The position numbers and the translations under genes were made by a program. Below, piece after piece: positions 23,180-30,287 of a stretch of 32,241 nt of DNA (the first letter of the stretch is position 1; each line of letters starts with the position of its first letter). The notes under the pieces are model-generated. The model was not told the DNA's origin. It did not search any database and worked only from the letters and a program-made list of their open reading frames with translations. The stretch is from an uncultured Collinsella sp. (GTDB lineage Bacteria; Actinomycetota; Coriobacteriia; Coriobacteriales; Coriobacteriaceae): NCBI GenBank assembly GCA_900552735.1, contig USBA01000002.1, positions 1-32,241 of the forward strand. The letters run 5' to 3'.

Positions 23180-24346
23180 TTAAGCGGTGAAGGGGTGAAT
23201 CGTCACGCCCTTAACCACGCGGTTGACCGTGCCAGTGGGGCTCGGCGTGTCGGGCGTGTTGCCCACGCGCACGGAGTTGAGCAGGCTGATAGCCTGGGCA
23301 AACATCACGAACGGCAGAGCAAGGTAGCCCTCGGGAAGTGCCTCGTAGCCCTTAAAGGTGAAGGACTCGCCCTCGTAGACGGTGGCACCTTCCTGCTGAA
23401 CGGCGATGGTGTGCTGAGCGATCTCGTCGCCACCGATCTCGTTGAGGATGTCGATGTCGTACTGACGGGTGTAGGCGTCGTTATTGACGAACACGAAGAC
23501 GAGCGTCTTATCGTCGACGAAGGACTTAGGTCCATGACGATAGCCCATGGAGGTGTCGTAGGAAGTAGCGACCAGACCGTGAGCGAGCTCGAGGATCTTG
23601 AGCTGGCTCTCCTGGGCAAGGCCACCGAAGGAGCCAGAACCCAAGTAGGTCACGCGGTTGAAGTCGCCAGCCAGGTAATCGGCGATCTCGGGCTCACGGG
23701 AGATGACCTCCTCGCCCATCTTGGCGATGGTCTCGACCCACTCGGCCTTCTGCTCATCAGAGGCAGTGTCGAAAATAAGGGTAGAGAGCAGGGTCATGCA
23801 GGAATAAGAACCGGTCATGGCGAAGCCCTTGTCGTTGGCGCGCGGAATGAGCAGCGTCAGCGCGTTGGGATCATCGGCAGACTCGACGGCAAGCTTGCCC
23901 TCGGGAGCGCAGGTGATGTTGAGGAACTTGACGTTGTGGACGAGCTCCTTGGCAACGGCAACGGCGGCAAGACTCTCGGGGCTGTTACCAGAGCGGGCAA
24001 AGGAAACCACGAGCGTGGGATCCTCGGCGCGCAGGAAGTCGCGCGGGGCGCTCACGATGTCGGTCGTGGCGATGGGCTTAAAGTCGTAGAGATCAGTGTT
24101 GCCAGCGTGACGCAGGTACGGGGCGCAGGTATCGCCAACGTAGTCGGACGTACCGGCACCGGTGAAGACAACGGACAGACGACCCTCGCCCATAGCGCGA
24201 GCCTCGGCCAGGAAGGCCTCGATGGCCTCCTTGTTCTCGCGATAGATGTTGAGCGTATCACGCCAAAGCTCGGGCTGCTGAGCAATCTCGGCCGTGGTGA
24301 TCTGGGCGCCGAGCTCGGTGAGCTCCTCGACACTCTTCTCGAACAT
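23180..24346 (-). CDS. agaS: SIS-domain sugar isomerase, AgaS (galactosamine-6-phosphate deaminase/isomerase)
   Basis: A 388-residue cytoplasmic enzyme with two SIS domains. The first (about residues 50-190) has FTGAGTSDYVGD and SFARSGNSPES; the second (about 215-380) has YLGSGSFGGLAQESQLKILELA and the substrate loop SMGYRHGPKSF. AgaS converts galactosamine-6-phosphate to tagatose-6-phosphate and ammonia. Together with NagA and LacC this makes a nearly complete N-acetylgalactosamine route, lacking the aldolase. GAGAGG precedes the ATG. A DasR-like operator at 24409-24420 lies 63 bp upstream of the start, so the gene is probably controlled by the GntR-type regulator next to it. Confidence 0.9.
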   Translation of the reverse strand: MFEKSVEELTELGAQITTAEIAQQPELWRDTLNIYRENKEAIEAFLAEARAMGEGRLSVVFTGAGTSDYVGDTCAPYLRHAGNTDLYDFKPIATTDIVSAPRDFLRAEDPTLVVSFARSGNSPESLAAVAVAKELVHNVKFLNITCAPEGKLAVESADDPNALTLLIPRANDKGFAMTGSYSCMTLLSTLIFDTASDEQKAEWVETIAKMGEEVISREPEIADYLAGDFNRVTYLGSGSFGGLAQESQLKILELAHGLVATSYDTSMGYRHGPKSFVDDKTLVFVFVNNDAYTRQYDIDILNEIGGDEIAQHTIAVQQEGATVYEGESFTFKGYEALPEGYLALPFVMFAQAISLLNSVRVGNTPDTPSPTGTVNRVVKGVTIHPFTA

Positions 24347-24408
24347 ATCTAATACCTCTCTCTAGAAGTAATCCTCTGACGTGCAATTATACACTTCAGT
24401 TGGTTATC

Positions 24409-24420
24409 TGGTAGTAACCA
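24409..24420. promoter_or_regulatory. DasR/NagR-like operator before agaS
   Basis: TGGTAGTAACCA, within CTGGTAGTAACCAG. The same 12 bases occur at 28702-28713 before the PTS operon. NagR/DasR-type GntR regulators bind TGGT-N4-ACCA sites, and such a regulator is encoded next door. Confidence 0.75.
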
Positions 24421-24460
24421 GTTAAATGCAAAGAATCATCATATGGATACGATGCGAACA

Positions 24461-25192
24461 CTAGTCGCTACGCTGGTGGTAAACCTTGTATTTAAACTGA
24501 TCGGCACGAGCAACCGAGAGTGTATACTCCACAACCTCGTTTGACTCGTTATACGTAGTTCTGACCAAATCGAGCACAGGCGAGCCCTCGACAATTCCCA
24601 AAAGGTGGGCGTCGGTGGGACGGGCTATGCTCGCATAGAACTCCTCCTCGGCCACGCGTATCTTTTGCTGAAAGTCTTGCTCAATCACATCGTAAAGCGG
24701 CTTACGCTCCAGTAGCGGTCGCTTTAGGGACAGAAATTGACGAACCGGTAGATAGCTGCGTTCGACCATCATGGGCATGTTGTCGGCAGAACGAAGGCGC
24801 TTGAGCTTAAAGATACGGTCGCCGATGCGGCATCCCATATGCTCGGCCAGATTCTTATCGGCCTCCATCTCGCAAAACTCGAGAATCGTAGTCTCTGGGT
24901 CGCGACCCATCGCACGCATCTGCTCGGTAAAGCTGTAGGACTGCATAAGATTGGTTGCTTTTGCCGAACGGTCGGTCACAAAGGTGCCGCGACCGTGCTG
25001 CCGAACCACCAGTCCTAAACGCTCCAGTTCCTGCAGAGCCAGGCGTACCGTAGTGCGCGAGAGACCATAGCGCTCCGAAAGTTCGCGCTCGGAAGGAATC
25101 ATGTCACCGGCGCGATATTCATGGTCAATCTTTTCGGTCAGAATATCGACCAGCTGATCGTACAGCGGTTGCTTACGCGCTCCGATCGCCAT
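24461..25192 (-). CDS. GntR-family regulator with UTRA domain (NagR/DasR/AgaR-like)
   Basis: A 243-residue regulator. The N-terminal winged helix (residues 8-75) has the GntR hallmark AGDMIPSERELSERYGLSRTTVRLALQELERLGLVVRQHGRGTFV; the UTRA domain (about 95-240) contains RLRSADNMPMMVERSYLP and DLVRTTYNESNEVVEYTLSVARAD. Such regulators respond to amino-sugar phosphates. GGGAGG precedes the ATG. It sits between agaS and the PTS operon, both of which have the same TGGTAGTAACCA operator, so it most likely controls both. Confidence 0.9.
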   Translation of the reverse strand: MAIGARKQPLYDQLVDILTEKIDHEYRAGDMIPSERELSERYGLSRTTVRLALQELERLGLVVRQHGRGTFVTDRSAKATNLMQSYSFTEQMRAMGRDPETTILEFCEMEADKNLAEHMGCRIGDRIFKLKRLRSADNMPMMVERSYLPVRQFLSLKRPLLERKPLYDVIEQDFQQKIRVAEEEFYASIARPTDAHLLGIVEGSPVLDLVRTTYNESNEVVEYTLSVARADQFKYKVYHQRSD

Positions 25193-25269
25193 CCTATCCT
25201 CCCTTTTGCTCGAATTCGGCTAACTACCTAGGGTGTTATGCATTATCTGTCTGCCACACCCGAATCATT

Positions 25270-25312
25270 AAGAAAACAAAAGCCGCGCGCTCTTTCGAGC
25301 ACGCGGCTTTTA
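25270..25312 (-). terminator. Terminator of the mannose-type PTS operon
   Basis: AAAAGCCGCG at 25278-25287 pairs with CGCGGCTTTT at 25302-25311, with an inner GCTC/GAGC. On the minus strand it is followed by TTTTGTTTTCTT; the stem is symmetrical enough to act both ways. Confidence 0.88.
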
Positions 25313-25377
25313 ACATACACATGGCTTAAGGGGTCGGGGTGTGAGCCGCGTAGGGACACACCCCTCAAGCTAGAGCC

Positions 25378-26460
25378 TTACCAGATGCTCGGCCAGAGAC
25401 CAAGCGGGCCAGCGCCCAGGATGCCAAGGACGAAGAGCAGGAGAATGCCCTTGGTCGGGGTCCAGCTGTGCTTAGCGAACATGTAGTAAAGCAGCAGTGT
25501 AAGCATAAGCGGGACGAGCTTCGGGACGATGGTGTTGAGGGTGTCGGCAACAGAGAAGTTGACCGGATCCTCGGTGACGGTGCCGTAGGTAACGGACTCC
25601 ATGCCGTTGCCCAGATCGGTGACGCCGCACTCGACAGCGTTGCCGTCGGCATCGGAAGCGGTGAGGGCGTTGCCGTCCTCATCGGTCATGGCGATGGTAC
25701 CGGCCTCAGCGGTCTCGGTATCGATGCCCTCCATACCGGTGAAGTTCTCGGCCTCCTTCTCGGAGACGATCACGGTAGTAGCGGAGAGGCCACGGGTGGT
25801 GCCGTTGGGAATCTGGAGGTTGATCTGGGTGCCACCCATGGTGACGACCAGGCAACCGACGACGAAGACGCCCATGATGGAAGCGGCACGCGTGAAGGCC
25901 TGCATGTTGGCGGTCAGAGCGTCAATAGCGCTGGTGCCAAGCTTGTAGGACCAGTTCATGAGCCAGAAGCGCAGAGCGAACTGGACGACGTTGAAGATCA
26001 CCAGGAAGATGATCGGCGCAGCGGCGTTGCCGTTGATGGCCATGTTAGAGGTGATGCCGGCCGTGATAGGCACGAGCGTCAGCCAGAACAGAGCGTCACC
26101 GATACCACCGAGCGGGCCCATTGCGGCAACGCGGACGGCGCGGATCGTGGGGATGTCAACCTTGTTCTGCTCGAGCGAAAGCACGATACCCATAACAAAG
26201 GTGACGAGGAACGGGTGGGTGTTGAAGAACTCCAGGTTGTGGCTCATGGAAGCCGCGAGGTCGTTCTTGTTGGTGTGGATCTTCTCCAGACCGGGGATGA
26301 TGGAGTAGAGCCAGCCAGCAGCCTGCATACGCTCGTAGTTGAACGAGGCCTGCAGGAAGCAGGAGCGCCAAGCCATCTTGTTGAGGGTCTTCTGGTCGAG
26401 CTGCGGAGCAGGAGTGAGATCCTCGTAGTGCTCCGGGATCACATACTCATTAGATGCCAT
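25378..26460 (-). CDS. Mannose-family PTS permease subunit EIID with an extra acidic insert
   Basis: A 360-residue membrane protein that forms the sugar channel with EIIC. The EIID core is clear: MAWRSCFLQASFNYERMQAAGWLYSIIPGL, MGPLGGIGDALFW and C-terminal GILGAGPLGLWPSIW. Residues about 213-305, between two hydrophobic regions, form an acidic, Thr/Gly-rich stretch far longer than the short loop in E. coli ManZ, which explains the length (EIIDs are usually 260-290). The ATG at 26460 overlaps the end of EIIC by 11 bp, indicating coupled translation; GGAGG lies 11 bases upstream. Last gene of the operon. Confidence 0.92.
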   Translation of the reverse strand: MASNEYVIPEHYEDLTPAPQLDQKTLNKMAWRSCFLQASFNYERMQAAGWLYSIIPGLEKIHTNKNDLAASMSHNLEFFNTHPFLVTFVMGIVLSLEQNKVDIPTIRAVRVAAMGPLGGIGDALFWLTLVPITAGITSNMAINGNAAAPIIFLVIFNVVQFALRFWLMNWSYKLGTSAIDALTANMQAFTRAASIMGVFVVGCLVVTMGGTQINLQIPNGTTRGLSATTVIVSEKEAENFTGMEGIDTETAEAGTIAMTDEDGNALTASDADGNAVECGVTDLGNGMESVTYGTVTEDPVNFSVADTLNTIVPKLVPLMLTLLLYYMFAKHSWTPTKGILLLFVLGILGAGPLGLWPSIW

Positions 26461-27250
26461 CTTCGAAGTCACCTCCGTCAGAAACAGCTGCACCCTTCAG
26501 CTCGGTCTGCTGCTGGAAGTCCCAGAAAGCGATGCCGAAGCCGATGAGAGCGAGGATGAGCAGGGCAGGGGTTGCCAGAGAATCGTTGGCAACGGTGATG
26601 AGCGCGAGGCCAAAGCCCATGAGGAAGAAGCCCCACATATCGCGGTTCATCATAACCTTGAGCAGGACGGCGAAGCCGACGAAGCGCATCATGCCGCCTG
26701 CAGCGGAGAGACCGGTCTGCAGCCAAGTCGGGATGGCGGAAGCGATGGTCTGACCGATGGTAGCGCCAGCGATGAAGAACAGGGTGACGACGACAGCGAA
26801 GATCAGGCCGAGCAGAGCCATGGCGAAGTAGTTCAGACGCTCGATACCCTTGGTGTCAGCGTTGTGAGCCATGTTGTCCGCAGAGGACATGAGCGGCGAC
26901 ATAAGCGTGAAGACCAGGGTAACGCCGAGCTGACCAAGCAGAGCGAACGGAATGGCAAGGCCGACTGCCGCGTTGGGCTCGAGGCCCGTGGCGATAGCGA
27001 GAATGGCTGCCATGATGCCGCCGATAACGGCGTTAGGCGGCTGAGCACCTCCGATCGGCATGTTGCCGATCGTCATGAGCTGATAAGTACCACCCACGAG
27101 AAGACCGGTGTTGAGGTCGCCAAGGATAAGACCAATGACGGCGCCGGTGACGATGGGCTGATAGAGAGACTCGAGGAAGTTAAACTGGTCGATTGCCGCG
27201 ACGAACGTGACGATGAAGACCAGAGCGACCTGGAAGATCGTGTATTCCAT
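26450..27250 (-). CDS. Mannose-family PTS permease subunit EIIC
   Basis: A 266-residue polytopic membrane protein. It shows the EIIC-Man features: MEYTIFQVALVFIVTFVAAIDQFNFLESLYQPIV, GLILGDLNTGLLVGGTYQLM and the GGAQPPNAVIGG loop, with about seven hydrophobic segments. It forms the membrane translocator with the EIID that follows. A strong GGAGGAG precedes the ATG. The sugar is probably N-acetylgalactosamine or another amino sugar, judged from the adjacent nagA and agaS. Confidence 0.93.
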   Translation of the reverse strand: MEYTIFQVALVFIVTFVAAIDQFNFLESLYQPIVTGAVIGLILGDLNTGLLVGGTYQLMTIGNMPIGGAQPPNAVIGGIMAAILAIATGLEPNAAVGLAIPFALLGQLGVTLVFTLMSPLMSSADNMAHNADTKGIERLNYFAMALLGLIFAVVVTLFFIAGATIGQTIASAIPTWLQTGLSAAGGMMRFVGFAVLLKVMMNRDMWGFFLMGFGLALITVANDSLATPALLILALIGFGIAFWDFQQQTELKGAAVSDGGDFEDGI

Positions 27251-27340
27251 CTTGCTCCTCCTTTCAAAATGTATGTACGCACTTTGGATTTCACGTACAG
27301 AATGTCAGGGTTTCAATCCTGACAACGTGGATCACGAGGA

Positions 27341-27823
27341 TTACGAGAAGAGCTTGCTCGTGTCCTCAACAGGCGTGCTCGGAACGCGCCTGATCTCCAA
27401 CTCCACCCCCAATTCCTGCAGCTCTTTAAACGCAGCGACATCCTCGTCGTTAACTGCGACGGAGGTGGCGACTTGGCGCTTTCCTTCCGACATGTGCATG
27501 TTGCCGATGTTTACCTTCTTTATAGGCACACCGCCCTTGACGAGCGTAAGCACGTCTTCCGGTGTTTCGGCCACGATGAAGATCTTCTGGCGCGGGCTCG
27601 CCTTGCCGATGACGTCGATGGTCTTCTGCAGGGAGAAGAAACGCGTAGCAACGCCGGTGGGAGCGGCCATCTTCATGAGGTTCTGGCGCATGGTGTTGGT
27701 CGACACGTCGTCGTTGGCGACGAGGATGAGGTTGGAACCCAGGGTGGAGTTCCACTGGGTAGCGACCTGACCATGGACCAGTCGGTTATCGATGCGGGTA
27801 AGAAGAATGTTGGGTTCTGCCAT
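27341..27823 (-). CDS. Mannose-family PTS subunit EIIB
   Basis: A 160-residue cytoplasmic phosphotransfer protein. The phosphorylation site His17 is intact in ILLTRIDNRLVHGQV, and the rest (SNLILVANDD, TRFFSLQKTIDVIGKASPRQ, LVKGGVPIKKVNIGNMH) is typical. It accepts phosphate from the EIIA encoded upstream and passes it to the sugar on EIIC/EIID. Compare the orphan paralogue at 17619, which has Tyr at this position. Confidence 0.93.
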   Translation of the reverse strand: MAEPNILLTRIDNRLVHGQVATQWNSTLGSNLILVANDDVSTNTMRQNLMKMAAPTGVATRFFSLQKTIDVIGKASPRQKIFIVAETPEDVLTLVKGGVPIKKVNIGNMHMSEGKRQVATSVAVNDEDVAAFKELQELGVELEIRRVPSTPVEDTSKLFS

Positions 27824-27859
27824 GTTGATCAGCTTCCTTTCGTTATTTGCTGACGACAG

Positions 27860-28141
27860 TTACTTGATCTCCTGAATCGCGTAACGCGAAACATCTACGA
27901 CGGCACCGGATCGGACTTTGATCTGGACCTTTTCGCCTTCGATGCCCTTGACGGTTCCGTAGATACCGCCGGCGAAAAGAACCTCCTGACCCGGCTTGAG
28001 CTCGGTGTGCAGCTCCTTGAAGTACTTCTGCTTCTTCTTCATGTTGATTTGCGACCAGATGGTGTAAATCAAGCCCATGATGACAAGCAGGCCCAAAAGG
28101 GCGACCGAGGAGCTCAGGACGTTGGCTCCGAAATCGGCCAT
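27860..28141 (-). CDS. yajC: YajC-like small membrane protein within the PTS operon
   Basis: A 93-residue protein with one N-terminal membrane segment (about residues 9-29), a basic stretch MKKKQKYF, and the YajC core ELKPGQEVLFAGGIYGTVKGIEGEKVQIKVRSGAVVDVSRYAIQEI. YajC is a SecDF-associated protein, but here secDF is not next to it; the gene lies between EIIA and EIIB, its ATG overlapping the EIIA stop (TAATG). YajC-like genes also occur in some mannose-family PTS operons of streptococci that handle glycosaminoglycan sugars. A role in inserting or tuning this permease is inference. Confidence 0.85.
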   Translation of the reverse strand: MADFGANVLSSSVALLGLLVIMGLIYTIWSQINMKKKQKYFKELHTELKPGQEVLFAGGIYGTVKGIEGEKVQIKVRSGAVVDVSRYAIQEIK

Positions 28142-28584
28142 TAGATGCCGTCCTCGTCGCCGAAGATATCCTCTTCATCGGAGCCGGCAACGGATGCGAC
28201 CGTCTGGGCGGTGATGCCCGTCTGGCCAACGGTCACGGCCTGTTCGCCAAGCTCGGCGAGCGTGGCATTGCCGCGGAGGAACAGAAGCTCAATAACCATG
28301 GGAAGGTTGGTGCCAGTCAGAACCTCGACGTTGTCGACATCCTGGGCAATCATCATCGACTGGTTAAACGGGGTGCCGCCAAGCAGGTCGGTAAAGACGA
28401 GCACGCCATCGCACTCCTCGCGCATGGCGGTAATAGCGGCGCGGAGATCCTCACCGTAGGATGCAGCCTGGTCGCCCTCAAAAGGAACGACGGTAAAAGC
28501 AGGCTGGTCGCCGGCAACCATAGCGATAGCGCTTGCAAGGCCGGGTGCGAACTGTCCATGACCGGTAAGAATAAAGCCAACCAT
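28141..28584 (-). CDS. Mannose-family PTS subunit EIIA
   Basis: A 147-residue cytoplasmic protein. The phosphorylation site is His9 in ILTGHGQFAPG, and FTDLLGGTPFNQS and TGTNLPMVIELL are characteristic of the EIIA-Man fold. The C-terminus is acidic (GSDEEDIFGDEDGI). First gene of the operon; AAGGGA precedes the ATG. The stop codon overlaps the next start, so translation is coupled. Confidence 0.93.
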   Translation of the reverse strand: MVGFILTGHGQFAPGLASAIAMVAGDQPAFTVVPFEGDQAASYGEDLRAAITAMREECDGVLVFTDLLGGTPFNQSMMIAQDVDNVEVLTGTNLPMVIELLFLRGNATLAELGEQAVTVGQTGITAQTVASVAGSDEEDIFGDEDGI

Positions 28585-28701
28585 TCAAATTTCCCTTCCG
28601 AAGGTGTGTACAATCTGAGTCCGATGATTTTCGGAAGCCAGCGGGCGCTCGCCCTTAAAGCTTCTTGGAAAGCGTTCTTTGAAGACCAGTGGTTTCTAAA
28701 C

Positions 28702-28713
28702 TGGTAGTAACCA
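28702..28713. promoter_or_regulatory. DasR/NagR-like operator before the PTS operon
   Basis: TGGTAGTAACCA, identical to the site before agaS. It lies 118 bp before the EIIA start codon. Confidence 0.75.
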
Positions 28714-28787
28714 CGTGACGTGTTGTTGTCACTATATCACCCCAGAAGAGGCCGCTTTCGTTGATTTATACGGTAAAACGTTTTTGC

Positions 28788-28817
28788 ACCGCTCACGGTG
28801 ATATTTCGACCGTTTAC
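28788..28817 (+). promoter_or_regulatory. 21-bp-spaced direct repeat (LytTR-like), PTS operon
   Basis: ACCGCTCAC at 28788-28796 and ACCGTTTAC at 28809-28817, start to start 21 bp. It contains the same two half-sites as at 10037, in the opposite order. Confidence 0.5.
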
Positions 28818-29007
28818 CGCTCGTTAACACTTCTACCTGCGGTTTTGAAACCGTTTCGAAATGCTTTGGCAAAAGATCGGAACTTTTCCTGCGTCTAAAC
28901 AACGCAGGGCGGCTAAAAATAGCGTGTAGAAAAATTGCAGGTCATTGTGAAGATATGTGAATTGGTCTTTTTGACTTAATACCAGTTAGAACCAGTTTTG
29001 AGATTAT

Positions 29008-29038
29008 CGGTGAACGGTAGTTTTCGACCGTTCACCGG
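29008..29038. promoter_or_regulatory. Inverted ACCGTTCACCG pair
   Basis: CGGTGAACGGT at 29008-29018 and ACCGTTCACCG at 29027-29037 are an exact 11-bp inverted repeat with 8-bp spacer. The half-site is that of the direct repeats, but the arrangement differs. Confidence 0.5.
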
Positions 29039-29246
29039 TTACTTGCAATCGTTTGCAGTTGTTTTCCCAGATGAATTAGAGAAGCCCAACGAAGCACTTG
29101 TGCGATCACGGGAAGTTTTGGCATTTGCCCTCATCCCCCGCGCGCCAAACTCCGGCATCCAAAATGAGCTAATAGGTCACGTTAATCGTTTTCAATCATT
29201 ACTTACTCAGTTCCGTAATTATTTATCGTTTGTCGTTAATTCTGAT

Positions 29247-29262
29247 ATGATACAAGTATCAT
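29247..29262. promoter_or_regulatory. Palindrome over the putative -10 of the DUF2975-XRE operon
   Basis: ATGATAC-AA-GTATCAT is an exact palindrome. TATGAT at 29246-29251 would serve as a -10 element, so a protein bound here would block the promoter. The XRE protein encoded downstream is the natural candidate. Confidence 0.6.
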
Positions 29263-29285
29263 CCAAAACGCCGGTTGGAGGGGTT

Positions 29286-29924
29286 ATGGTCCATCGAAAC
29301 GCATCTATATCGAATGAAACCATCAGCCGCGAACAGACAATAGCCAAACTGAGGAAGCTCACTCGCTACTGCAAATGGGGCACAATCTGCACCATCGTGG
29401 CGCTCGCTCTGGCACTCCTCGCAGTCATTGCAATCGAACTTCTATTCATATTGCCTAGCCTCTCCCAAGGGTTCTGTCTCCAATCCGTAGAGCTTACGGC
29501 TGGCGAAGGGCCAATTCTCGCTCTCGTCGGCGCCAACGAACAGACCCCTCTTATGCTTGTCGCGCACGACGGTCATACTGCCATAGGGAGCGGCATGATG
29601 GCATGCCTCGCGCTTGCCATCGCGCTAAGCGCATACAGGTTTTTCTCCGCCATTGAAAAGGCGGGCAGGCCCTTTGACCTCGAATGCATCCGCATACTAC
29701 GTCAAATAGGACATTTGTTCCTTATCGGCGGCGCCGCCGTGAAACTTTTTGGTGCCATAGTCACAGGGCTGATACTCTCAGGATTTGGCGGTAGCTTTAC
29801 GGATGCGCTTGGCGGCCAGCATCTCGACCTCTCCATGCTCTTTGCGGGCCTGATTTTTAGCCTGATTGCCAGCATCTTCCGCTACGGGTATATCCTGCAA
29901 AAACAAGATGACGAGTTGCTCTAG
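29286..29924 (+). CDS. DUF2975-family membrane protein
   Basis: A 212-residue protein with four hydrophobic segments (about residues 30-60, 100-118, 142-166 and 178-202) in the pattern of DUF2975 proteins such as B. subtilis YoaS. Function is unknown. I chose ATG 29286 because GGAGGGG lies just before it. The next gene, ten bases on, encodes a small XRE regulator, the usual partner of this family (YoaS-YozG type). Confidence 0.8.
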   Translation: MVHRNASISNETISREQTIAKLRKLTRYCKWGTICTIVALALALLAVIAIELLFILPSLSQGFCLQSVELTAGEGPILALVGANEQTPLMLVAHDGHTAIGSGMMACLALAIALSAYRFFSAIEKAGRPFDLECIRILRQIGHLFLIGGAAVKLFGAIVTGLILSGFGGSFTDALGGQHLDLSMLFAGLIFSLIASIFRYGYILQKQDDELL

Positions 29925-29933
29925 GGGGAATCC

Positions 29934-30173
29934 ATGATTATTCTGCGGCTCGACCGCATGCTCGCCGAACGCAAGATCTCATCCAAAGAGCTTGCGGAAC
30001 GCGTGGGTATCTCCCAGGTCAATATGTCACGCATTAAGACGGGCAAGGTTTCTGCCATACGTTTTTCAACTCTTGACGCGATATGTCGGGCACTCGACTG
30101 CCAACCGGGCGATGTACTGGAATATATATCCGACGATGAAGCCGATAGCCTTTTTGGACTTAAAAATGAATAG
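29934..30173 (+). CDS. Small XRE-family transcriptional regulator, YozG-like
   Basis: A 79-residue protein that is almost entirely one helix-turn-helix (MLAERKISSKELAERVGISQVNMSRIKTGKVSAIRFSTLDAICRALDCQPGDVLEY). It is encoded just after a DUF2975 gene with GGGGGA as ribosome binding site. It probably represses its own operon at the palindrome 29247-29262. Confidence 0.88.
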   Translation: MIILRLDRMLAERKISSKELAERVGISQVNMSRIKTGKVSAIRFSTLDAICRALDCQPGDVLEYISDDEADSLFGLKNE

Positions 30174-30203
30174 CCATAATTAAGCCGCCAATCACGCCCT
30201 CAA

Positions 30204-30247
30204 CGTAAAAAGTCCGCCAGAACGACTTCCGTACTGGCGGACTTTCT
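30204..30247. terminator. Bidirectional terminator
   Basis: AAAGTCCGCCAG at 30209-30220 pairs exactly with CTGGCGGACTTT at 30234-30245. A-rich sequence on the left and TTT on the right suit termination both of the XRE operon and of the convergent gene at 30288. Confidence 0.8.
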
Positions 30248-30287
30248 GCTGTCTATCGGCTAGATGCTCGATGAGCCGTGCGACTCT

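Larger units (their letters stand above)
28585..29285. other. Long regulatory region between the PTS operon and the DUF2975 gene
   Basis: The 701-bp gap is AT-rich. It holds a DasR-like operator (28702-28713), two ACCG-type repeat elements (28788-28817 and 29008-29038), a degenerate CCAGTT-type site near 28981-28996 and a 16-bp palindrome at 29247-29262. The frame open from 28998 is an upstream extension of the DUF2975 gene without a ribosome binding site; no other gene is visible. Confidence 0.7.

Noticed and set aside
28998..29285. Longer form of the DUF2975 protein, starting at 28998
   Set aside because: The extra 96 codons have no ribosome binding site, span regulatory motifs including the palindrome, and precede a strong GGAGGGG at the 29286 start.
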